From the NCBI RefSeq assembly GCF_904846605.1, contig NZ_CAJHBI010000004.1:62001-126000 (forward strand): a DNA stretch of 64,000 bases. Reading direction: 5' to 3'. Positions within the stretch are counted from its first letter, which is position 1, and each line of letters starts with the position of its first letter. Below the pieces are notes generated by a model. It saw nothing but the letters and a program-made list of their open reading frames with translations. It was not told the origin of the DNA and searched no databases. Positions 57,801 to 64,000 of the stretch are shown here, one piece after another. A program made the position numbers and the translations under genes. This DNA is from Psychrobacter sp. 72-O-c. Lineage in GTDB: Bacteria > Pseudomonadota > Gammaproteobacteria > Pseudomonadales > Moraxellaceae.

Positions 57801-57911
57801 AGGTTTGTATCGTAATTGCTGGTCTGCTATTGGACTGCTTAAATAACAACACTGTTTATAAAAAACTGGCGTCAAGATGAGAATCCTGGCGCTAAGTATT
57901 ATCTGTAAGCC

Positions 57912-57940
57912 TTTATTATTGCTACAAAACCACGTATAAT
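57912..57940 (+). promoter_or_regulatory. Candidate rplY promoter
   Basis: TTTATT at 57912-57917 and TATAAT at 57935-57940 are 17 bp apart. The following GCGCGCC discriminator is the GC-rich type seen in stringently controlled ribosomal genes. A second TATAAT lies at 58020-58025 without a clear -35. Confidence 0.5.
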
Positions 57941-58130
57941 GCGCGCCTGTGCTGATCATTTATTCTATATGAACAAAACAGTATTAAAAAAAGTGCTGAG
58001 CACGCTACACGACGACAGCTATAATGATAGTTATTATTAAGCTAAACGACGGACGGTAGCATATAGCACTAGGTCGTCGTTACTGGTTTTTACCGTTGGT
58101 AACCATGACTGATGGCTATCATCACCTATT

Positions 58131-58158
58131 AGTGGATCGGTCGCAAATCCACTTTTTT
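58131..58158 (+). promoter_or_regulatory. Terminator-like hairpin in rplY leader (possible attenuator)
   Basis: AGTGGAT and ATCCACT form a 7-bp stem followed by TTTTTT, about 43 bp before the rplY ATG. If transcription starts near 57947 this lies inside the leader. Further small inverted repeats (58085-58120) precede it. It could simply be the prs terminator. Confidence 0.5.
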
Positions 58159-58200
58159 ATAACCAGACACTTCATCTATCTTTTTACAGGATTATACCCA

Positions 58201-58889
58201 TGAGCACTAATCATTTTGAACTATATACGGTTAATCGTTCTGCAGACCAGCAAGGTAAAGGTGCGAGCCGCCGCCTACGCAAGCAGAATCTTGTTCCTGC
58301 TATCATTTATGGTGGTAACGCAGAGCCAACGGCAATCTCTATCAAACTTAACGAGTTGGTAAAAGCGCTTGAATTTGAAGCCTTCTTCTCGCACATTTTG
58401 ACTATTACTGTTGATGGCGAAGCACATCAAGTCGTTATTAAAGACCTACAGCGCCATCCTGCTAAAGGCTTTCCAATGCATGCTGACTTTCAGCGCATTG
58501 TAAAAGGTCAAAAAATCAGCATGAATGTTCCTATGCATTTTGTGGGTAAAGAAGATGCACCAGGTACTGAAAAAGGCGGCGTACTATCTACGCTTGTATC
58601 AGATATCGAAATCTCTTGCATACCATCATTACTACCTGAGTACTTACAATTAGATGTATCTACTATGGAAATTGGTGATCTATTCCGTCTATCAGATATC
58701 GATTTACCTGAAGGCGTCGTTATTAATGAGCTTGAGCTAGAAGACGGTCATGATCGTACTATCGTTAACATGCGCCCACCAACGGTTGAAGAAGTTGATG
58801 AAGACGCTGAAACTGATGCTGACGAAGTCCCTGCTACTGAGCAAAGCGACAAAGCTACTGATGATGACGCGGACCAAGACGGCGAATAA
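58201..58889 (+). CDS. rplY: 50S ribosomal protein L25 / general stress protein Ctc
   Basis: Binds 5S rRNA in the large subunit. The 229 residues follow the two-domain TL5/CTC form. The N-terminal L25 domain includes GKGASRRLRKQNLVPAIIYGG and DLQRHPAKGFPMHADFQRI; a C-terminal beta domain (about 100-190) follows, with an acidic tail (DEDAETDADE). ACAGGAT precedes the ATG. The gene order prs-rplY-pth is standard in gammaproteobacteria. Confidence 0.96.
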
Positions 58890-58915
58890 TAAGACAATTA
58901 ATTTGTACTTATATT

Positions 58916-58953
58916 AAAAAAACAGCAGGGGATAAATGTCTCCTGCTGTTTTT
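58916..58953 (+). terminator. Rho-independent terminator after rplY
   Basis: AAAAACAGCAGG pairs with CCTGCTGTTTTT around a 12-nt loop. It lies upstream of the pth start at 59026. Confidence 0.88.
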
Positions 58954-59025
58954 GTAAGTGCCGCTTTTGGATTATATGCGGCAAGTTTTATTCCATTATT
59001 TATTAAATTGAAGCAGAGTACAGTC

Positions 59026-59607
59026 ATGTCCCTAAAGCTTATCGTCGGTCTTGGCAATCCTGGTCAGCAGTATATGTTTACGCGCCATAATGCTGGATTT
59101 TGGTTCGTGCAGCATTTAGCGCAGCAGTTCAATATCGAGCTGAGTCCTGACAAAAAATTTCACGGGGTAACCGGACGCGGACAGATTCATGGTCATGATG
59201 TGCGACTATTACTGCCTCTGACCTTTATGAATAAATCTGGTGAGTCAGTGGTGCCCATGGTCAATTTTTATAATATTGATAATGACCAATTACTCATTGC
59301 TCATGACGAGCTAGATATTCCAGCAGGTAATATCAAGCTAAAAACAGGTGGCGGACATGGCGGTCACAATGGTCTGCGTGATATCACCCCACACATTGGC
59401 AGTGACTTTCACCGCTTACGTGTGGGCATTGGTCATCCAGGTCATAAATCTAAAGTCACTGGTCATGTGCTCTCTAAAGCCTCACCTAATGAGCAAATCG
59501 CTATTGATAGTGCGCTTACTGCGGCCTTTGAGTCGCTACCACTATTATTAGAGGGTGATATTGAACGCGCGCGTACGCAAATTAATGGCTTTAAACTACC
59601 GGATTGA
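59026..59607 (+). CDS. pth: Peptidyl-tRNA hydrolase
   Basis: Releases tRNA from prematurely dropped peptidyl-tRNA. The 193 residues match the family. Asn11 and catalytic His21 are in VGLGNPG and TRHNAGF, the aspartate is in AHDELDIPAG, and GGGHGGHNGLRDI is the glycine-rich motif. The ATG at 59026 is the start because the protein then opens MSLKLIVGLGNPG as in relatives. A frame extending back to 58936 overlaps the rplY terminator and would add an unconserved 30 residues. Confidence 0.96.
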   Translation: MSLKLIVGLGNPGQQYMFTRHNAGFWFVQHLAQQFNIELSPDKKFHGVTGRGQIHGHDVRLLLPLTFMNKSGESVVPMVNFYNIDNDQLLIAHDELDIPAGNIKLKTGGGHGGHNGLRDITPHIGSDFHRLRVGIGHPGHKSKVTGHVLSKASPNEQIAIDSALTAAFESLPLLLEGDIERARTQINGFKLPD

Positions 59608-59708
59608 CAAGGTATTATACTTTCTTTTAAACAAGCGGATATTTTGATATACGTCGGTATAAACCATATTTTATAGCCATGCTCAAATATTCGCTTCAAT
59701 TCCCTGGC

Positions 59709-59726
59709 TAGCAGTCTTGACTGCTA
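59709..59726. promoter_or_regulatory. Inverted repeat upstream of panD
   Basis: TAGCAGTC TT GACTGCTA is an 8-2-8 perfect inverted repeat 115-132 bp before the panD ATG. It could be an operator; no regulator is identified. Confidence 0.35.
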
Positions 59727-59840
59727 ACTCAGATTGGGCTACATAGCTTGAGTTTGCGTATTAATAAGAGCCTCAGCCTTTTATTTGACGCTATGCGTCC
59801 CCATTAACCTATTACTTTTGTTACGCTAAGGAAGCAATCT

Positions 59841-60221
59841 ATGCTACTTAATATGCTTAAATGCAAATTGCACCGTGCCCGCATCACGCATGCTGAACTC
59901 CATTATGAAGGCTCGTGTGGTATCGACGGCGATCTATTAGACCTAGCTGGTCTGCGTGAAAATGAATCTATCGACATCTACAATGTCACCAATGGCAAAC
60001 GCTTTCGCACTTACGCTATCCGTGCTGAAGCCGGCTCTGGCATCATCTCTTTGAACGGTGCTGCCGCTCATATGGCCGACTTAGGTGACATCGTTATCAT
60101 TTGCGCCTACGCTCATTTTGATGAAGCTGAAGCAGATACTTACCAGCCAAAACTGGTCTATTGCAATAAAGACAATACGGTCAAAGACACGGCTAATATT
60201 ATTCCGGTACAAGTCGCTTAA
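59841..60221 (+). CDS. panD: Aspartate 1-decarboxylase
   Basis: Pyruvoyl-dependent enzyme that makes beta-alanine for pantothenate and CoA. It is synthesised as a proenzyme and cleaves itself between G24 and S25, visible in [11 protein letters not shown]; the serine becomes the pyruvoyl group. The 126 residues match the usual length. [14 protein letters not shown] and [13 protein letters not shown] are conserved. AAGGAAG lies upstream of the ATG. It is separate from pth and is followed by a terminator 140 bp downstream. Confidence 0.97.
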   Translation: MLLNMLKCKLHRARITHAELHYEGSCGIDGDLLDLAGLRENESIDIYNVTNGKRFRTYAIRAEAGSGIISLNGAAAHMADLGDIVIICAYAHFDEAEADTYQPKLVYCNKDNTVKDTANIIPVQVA

Positions 60222-60361
60222 ATGTTTATTTCACCATAACTGAGCGTTTTTATTTAAGACGTTTTAAGTTTATAATGTCTTAAATATTGATTAGAAAAAC
60301 TAAACGTCAGGCTGTATTGTTTAAGTTATATTTATTGTGCTATAAAAAATTATGCTAATAT

Positions 60362-60397
60362 AAAAGCTGAATCCAAATTGTGATTCAGCTTTTTTTT
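60362..60397 (+). terminator. Hairpin terminator before exchanger copy 1
   Basis: AAAGCTGAATC pairs with GATTCAGCTTT, followed by eight or nine T. It lies 50 bp before the exchanger start; it ends the panD transcript or acts as a leader hairpin. A related hairpin precedes copy 2. Confidence 0.8.
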
Positions 60398-60446
60398 GCC
60401 TTTTAATAAGGTCAGTTATTTTTTTAATAGACAAGGAAACATACTA

Positions 60447-61439
60447 ATGTGGTTGGCAGTTATTGCAGTAATCATTGGACTGGCAATCTTAGTATGGAGT
60501 GCCGATATTTTTATTGATGGGGCAACGGTATTAGCAAAGAGGCTAAAGGTTCCTAGTTTTTTAATAGGTATGCTGATCATAGGAATAGGTACGTCGGCAC
60601 CTGAATTAGTAGTCTCGGTATTAGCCGCGTTAGAAGGTAGCCCTGATTTGGCTTTAGGTAATGCCTATGGCTCTAACATCGTAAATATTGCCTTAGTCTT
60701 AGGGGCAACATTACTGATAAGTCCCCTTATTATTCGTAAAGGTGTCGTCAAGCGGGATCTGCCGATACTGGTATTAATTACTACTTTGGCAGCGTGGCAG
60801 TTACGTGATGGAAGATTGAGTCAAGCTGACGGTATAGTATTATTGCTAGTTTTGGTGGTGGTAATAGGTCTACAAATTGTGCTCAGCGTACGCGCGGGTA
60901 ATTCAGAGATTACGCGCGAGCATAAAGACGATGTGATAATTGAAAGTGAAAGTCTGGAGCATGTAGAACCAAGCTTAATACGTGGCTTAGTGAGCTTGTT
61001 TATTGGCCTACTTATTTTAGTGCTGAGCTCGCGCGCTATCGTTTGGGGAGCGATTGAATTAGCAACGTTATGGGGAGTCAGTGAGCTGATTATCGGCTTG
61101 ACGGTGGTCGCTATTGGCACCTCTTTACCTGAGCTGGTATCAAGTTTATCAGCCGCTCGTAAAGGCGAGCACGACATGGCATTAGGCAACGTTATTGGCT
61201 CTAATCTTTTTAATACTTTAGGAGTGGTGGGGGTAGCGGCGATTATTGTACCAATTACCGCCAATCCAGTTATTCTGTCACGCGACGTTTTAGTGATGGC
61301 AGTACTGACTCTATTGCTCTTTATCCTGTGTCTGTTCGCCTTTACAACCAAACGCAAACTGGGCCGCCTAGCTGGAACTGTGCTGGTGCTATCCTTCCTC
61401 GGTTATACCCTATGGTTAATCCAGACGGTCAGTATTTAG
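60447..61439 (+). CDS. Calcium/sodium antiporter family protein (CaCA, YrbG-like), copy 1
   Basis: Inner-membrane cation exchanger of 330 residues with about ten membrane segments. The two inverted alpha-repeats are GIGTSAPELVVSVLAALEG...LGNAYGSNIVN and AIGTSLPELVSSLSAARKG...LGNVIGSNLFN; their glutamates line the ion site. An acidic/charged loop (about 150-180) separates the halves. The ATG at 60447 follows AAGGAAA; a TTG at 60396 overlaps the hairpin T-run and is rejected. A paralogue follows at 61745. Confidence 0.9.
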   Translation: MWLAVIAVIIGLAILVWSADIFIDGATVLAKRLKVPSFLIGMLIIGIGTSAPELVVSVLAALEGSPDLALGNAYGSNIVNIALVLGATLLISPLIIRKGVVKRDLPILVLITTLAAWQLRDGRLSQADGIVLLLVLVVVIGLQIVLSVRAGNSEITREHKDDVIIESESLEHVEPSLIRGLVSLFIGLLILVLSSRAIVWGAIELATLWGVSELIIGLTVVAIGTSLPELVSSLSAARKGEHDMALGNVIGSNLFNTLGVVGVAAIIVPITANPVILSRDVLVMAVLTLLLFILCLFAFTTKRKLGRLAGTVLVLSFLGYTLWLIQTVSI

Positions 61440-61645
61440 TCTATGACTCCCTGAGTAGGGTTACTCATCAAGCCGATTGTATCTCTAAACAAACCCTAGT
61501 AATCTTCATAGTAGCTCAACTACGGCCGATCAATATTGGTGATAATGTTGGTTGATTATTACTTTAATACTTATTAAAAAAACTAAACATGTAGTCAATT
61601 TACTTAAGTTATTTTTATAACTTTATTAAAAACCTATGCTAATAT

Positions 61646-61677
61646 AAAAGCTGAAGCAACACTATTTCAGCTTTTTT
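61646..61677 (+). terminator. Hairpin terminator before exchanger copy 2
   Basis: AAGCTGAA pairs with TTCAGCTT, followed by six T. It resembles the 60362-60397 hairpin in sequence and position, so it was duplicated together with the gene. Confidence 0.78.
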
Positions 61678-61744
61678 ATGCCTCTTATTAGTGCTTTTAT
61701 TAGCAAAACCTTTTGGTATTTTTTATAGACAAGGAAATAAAATT

Positions 61745-62716
61745 ATGTGGTTGGCAGCAATTGCAGTAGTAATAGGTCTTGCAATTTTGGTCTGGAGCGC
61801 TGATGTCTTTATTGATGGCGCAGTAGCCTTAGCAAATAAGCTAAACGTTCCAAGTTTTTTGATTGGGGTGGTCATTTTAGGGCTAGGTACCTCAGCACCT
61901 GAGATGGTGGTGTCCGTATTAGCAGCACTAGAAGGTAGCCCAGAGCTGGCATTGGGTAATGCTTATGGCTCCAACATTATCAATATTGCTTTAGTATTAG
62001 GGGCAACCGTGTTGATAAGTCCAATCATCATTCGCAAAAGTATCATTAAACGTGATATGCCTTTATTATTGTTAGTAACGGCAGTGGCAGCATGGCAGTT
62101 AAGCGACGGGGTATTGAGCAATACTGACGGTATTGTGCTCATAGTATTGCTAGTAGTGGTCTTAGGTCTGCAAATTGTGCTAAGCCTACGTGAGGGCAAT
62201 CATGAGCATGAAGATGATACTATAGAAGAAATTGTAGATTCTGAACACAGCATGGCGCGTGGCCTAGGTAGCTTGTTCCTTGGGCTATCAGTGCTGATAT
62301 TGAGCTCGCGGGCTATCGTTTGGGGCGCGGTCGAGTTGGCTACATTTTGGGGTTTAAGTGAGCTAATTATTGGTTTAACTATTGTTGCCATCGGTACCTC
62401 ATTACCTGAATTGGTAGCCAGTATATCAGCCGCGCGTAAAGGTGAGCATGATATGGCTTTGGGCAATATTATCGGTTCTAATATTTTCAATACCTTAGCA
62501 GTAGTAGGACTGGCAGCACTTATCGCGCCTATTGCCCCTAACGCCATCATTTTATCGCGCGATGTATTGGCTATGGGAATTTTGACCCTGTTATTATTTG
62601 CAATGTGTATATTTTCCTACAAAACTAAGCGTAAATTCGGTCGTGCCTCTGGTGTCACCTTAGTACTGTTCTTTGTCGGTTATTCCTTTTTACTTATCCG
62701 AACGGTTAGTATGTAA
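61745..62716 (+). CDS. Calcium/sodium antiporter family protein (CaCA, YrbG-like), copy 2
   Basis: Close paralogue of copy 1 (323 residues). Both open MWLA(V/A)IAV, and the alpha-repeats GLGTSAPEMVVSVLAALEG and AIGTSLPELVASISAARKG are nearly the same. The middle loop is shorter and more acidic (HEHEDDTIEEIVDSEH). AAGGAAA precedes the ATG at 61745. The upstream sequence is also similar to that of copy 1. Two copies could differ in ion or regulation; sequence does not say how. Confidence 0.9.
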   Translation: MWLAAIAVVIGLAILVWSADVFIDGAVALANKLNVPSFLIGVVILGLGTSAPEMVVSVLAALEGSPELALGNAYGSNIINIALVLGATVLISPIIIRKSIIKRDMPLLLLVTAVAAWQLSDGVLSNTDGIVLIVLLVVVLGLQIVLSLREGNHEHEDDTIEEIVDSEHSMARGLGSLFLGLSVLILSSRAIVWGAVELATFWGLSELIIGLTIVAIGTSLPELVASISAARKGEHDMALGNIIGSNIFNTLAVVGLAALIAPIAPNAIILSRDVLAMGILTLLLFAMCIFSYKTKRKFGRASGVTLVLFFVGYSFLLIRTVSM

Positions 62717-62754
62717 GTAGGGTCAGGCAAACATGGTCGTATAAAGACTATCAC

Positions 62755-62797
62755 TTAAGAACCGTCAGTTAAGTTTTATTTTTCTTACGGTTCTTAA
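62755..62797. repeat. Inverted repeat spanning the RDD gene stop
   Basis: TTAAGAACCGT (62755-62765) and ACGGTTCTTAA (62787-62797) are perfect 11-bp arms with 21 nt between, straddling the stop codon at 62769. It may be a terminator for the convergent genes. Confidence 0.55.
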
Positions 62798-63425
62798 AGC
62801 CACTCCATAAGCCTTCATGCTGTACTTTTGGCATCTTCAAGGTAATAGTATTCGATAGCATATCTTGCACTGCCAAACCGCGACGGTTAAAGAGGCAAAA
62901 TACGTAATTGAATATCCATCCTAAAAAAATACTGGCTAACAAAACAGCACGCGAGCCCTCAATTAAGCTGCCAATAATTCCGCATAACAAAGGGATCAAA
63001 CAGGCCGCTAATATACGCTTAAAGGACTGACCCCATGTCAGCAGATGACCGGCATTATTGACCGTTTTTAGCCGCCACGTTTGCATCCCTAGCGTCTGGC
63101 CACCGCGACGCCAAAACAAACCATAGAAGCCTACTAGCGTCAGCACAAATGATGGGGTCATGATAAAGTTCTGATACCAAGTCGGTAACGACTGCGCCTC
63201 TGCTGACTGGGTTCCAGCTTGCATAGTGAGCAGTGTGCCAATGACTGTTAGCACCGTCCCTACCAAGAATAACAACGCCAATATCAACATGCCGTCGTAA
63301 ACAATGGCGACAACGCGCTCCATTGGTTTGGCAATGGTAGGTTCTTCCACTTCTAGCGTACGTTGTGGTCGCATTTTTCGCTGGTTTTTAGACTTAATAG
63401 CCCCTTTCGACATACTTTTTGACAT
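62769..63425 (-). CDS. RDD family membrane protein
   Basis: A 218-residue membrane protein with three or four hydrophobic helices. RVVAIVYDGMLILALL matches the RDD N-terminal segment (Arg then Asp before and in helix 1), followed by the RRGGQTLGMQTWRLKTV stretch typical of the family and the C-terminal RRGLAVQDMLSNT. The first 30 residues are basic. RDD proteins have been linked to ion or compatible-solute traffic but the role here is unknown. It lies alone and converges on the exchanger pair. Confidence 0.85.
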   Translation of the reverse strand: MSKSMSKGAIKSKNQRKMRPQRTLEVEEPTIAKPMERVVAIVYDGMLILALLFLVGTVLTVIGTLLTMQAGTQSAEAQSLPTWYQNFIMTPSFVLTLVGFYGLFWRRGGQTLGMQTWRLKTVNNAGHLLTWGQSFKRILAACLIPLLCGIIGSLIEGSRAVLLASIFLGWIFNYVFCLFNRRGLAVQDMLSNTITLKMPKVQHEGLWSGFKNRKKNKT

Positions 63426-63539
63426 GGTACGAGCTCATAGCAAGCGGAAAATAATGATTCTATTGTACCGTAATTAAGTGGTTTATCGTATATTATCCTA
63501 AGATGGTATTTGGACACAAAACACAAAAACGGCAGACAT

Positions 63540-63574
63540 AAAAAAACCGCCAGAATGTCATAAGACAGGCGATT
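63540..63574 (-). terminator. Terminator after tRNA-Arg
   Basis: On the minus strand ATCGCC pairs with GGCGGT over a long loop, followed by seven T, 28 bp after the tRNA-Arg 3' end. Confidence 0.6.
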
Positions 63575-63601
63575 GATTTAGTATATAAGCGATAATGCAA
63601 A

Positions 63602-63678
63602 TGGTGCGCCTGGAGAGATTCGAACTCCCGACCCCTTAGTTCGTAGCCAAGTGCTCTATCCAACTGAGCTACAGGCGC
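63602..63678 (-). tRNA. tRNA-Arg (ACG)
   Basis: On the minus strand the acceptor GCGCCTG pairs with CAGGCGC, the discriminator is A, and CCA is encoded. The anticodon loop CTACGAA gives ACG, read as ICG after deamination. Length is 77 nt. Confidence 0.97.
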
Positions 63679-63861
63679 GTATTGCACATCATCTACTGCA
63701 AAGTTAAAAACTTTACAGCAAATTAGGTTGGCTATTATATAGATAATACAGCTAGTGTCAATGTCTTTTAACGATTAAAACAGCATTGTTCCTATTTTAA
63801 AGGTTAAATCATCACTGATTTTAGTTTGCTACATTATAAATCTATTAATAACTAAATATAA

Positions 63862-63950
63862 TGGAGGTGAAGGAGGGATTCGAACCCTCGATACGCAGAA
63901 CGTATGGTTCCTTAGCAGGGAACTGGTTTCAGCCACTCACCCACTTCACC
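63862..63950 (-). tRNA. tRNA-Ser (GCU)
   Basis: On the minus strand GGTGAAG pairs with CTTCACC. The anticodon loop CTGCTAA gives GCT, and a long variable arm follows, as in class II tRNAs. CCA is encoded. The discriminator base appears to be T, where most bacterial tRNA-Ser have G. Confidence 0.95.
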
Positions 63951-64000
63951 AAACGATGTAAGACTTCTATAAAATAGAAACTGTATCTATGCTAATGATA

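Noticed and set aside
58936-59025. N-terminal extension of pth
   Set aside because: It overlaps the rplY terminator hairpin and adds 30 unconserved residues before the conserved MSLKLIVGLGNPG start.

Overview
The window reads as a chromosomal segment of a Psychrobacter-like gammaproteobacterium (Moraxellaceae). This rests on gene order and protein character. The lptM-lysA-dapF-xerC run, the divergent hemA / TPR-lolB-ispE-tRNA-Gln-prs-rplY-pth block and the nadD-rsfS pair are arrangements known from Moraxellaceae and Pseudomonadales. Several housekeeping enzymes (AckA, NadD, IspE, HemA, XerC) carry hydrophilic, low-complexity extensions or insertions. No database search was possible, so the genus is an inference.

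Layout. 1-4.7 kb: the end of a nitrilase-family amidase, then the leftward lptM-lysA-dapF-xerC cluster (lysine and peptidoglycan precursor synthesis, chromosome dimer resolution). 5.4-10.6 kb: acetate/acetyl-phosphate metabolism (ackA, pta), then nadD and rsfS. 10.8-18.2 kb: an accessory stretch with a MOSC protein, an amino-acid permease, an AmiD-like amidase lipoprotein and a decayed copy of its 5' end, a glutamine-amidotransferase-like protein, a small charged protein, and an AT-rich two-gene locus. That locus pairs a diadenylate cyclase (DAC) domain protein with a two-TM, beta-rich protein resembling the CBASS effector Cap15. It is followed by palindromic repeats and a 150-nt structured element. 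18.2-22.3 kb: purL. 22.7-24.8 kb: a tandem pair of PNPOx-like proteins and pgsA.

25.4-36.2 kb: fatty-acid and redox enzymes (acyl-CoA ligase, FadH-type dienoyl-CoA reductase, glyoxalase I, lipoate ligase, old-yellow-enzyme reductase, pirin, BaiN/HI0933-family flavoprotein). 36.6-45.9 kb: a Liv-type ABC transporter operon with an embedded acyl-CoA ligase and a lipoprotein binding protein, then acs. This set could import and CoA-activate a carboxylic acid. 46-49.5 kb: a renalase-like flavoprotein, a split YeeE/YedE transporter pair and a class V aminotransferase. 50-60.2 kb: hemA, then TPR-lolB-ispE, two identical tRNA-Gln genes, prs, rplY, pth and panD. 60.4-64 kb: a tandem duplication of a cation/Ca2+ exchanger, an RDD membrane protein, tRNA-Arg and tRNA-Ser.

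The main discovery candidate is the convergent DAC-Cap15 pair at 15,479-17,831. It looks like a CBASS-style antiphage system in which a DAC-domain enzyme replaces the usual CD-NTase. Secondary signals are a structured element with a symmetric AGCGGA internal loop, a recurring pattern of 13-17 bp imperfect tandem repeats in gene leaders, an orphan plus-strand terminator suggesting a small RNA, and a possible attenuator in the rplY leader.
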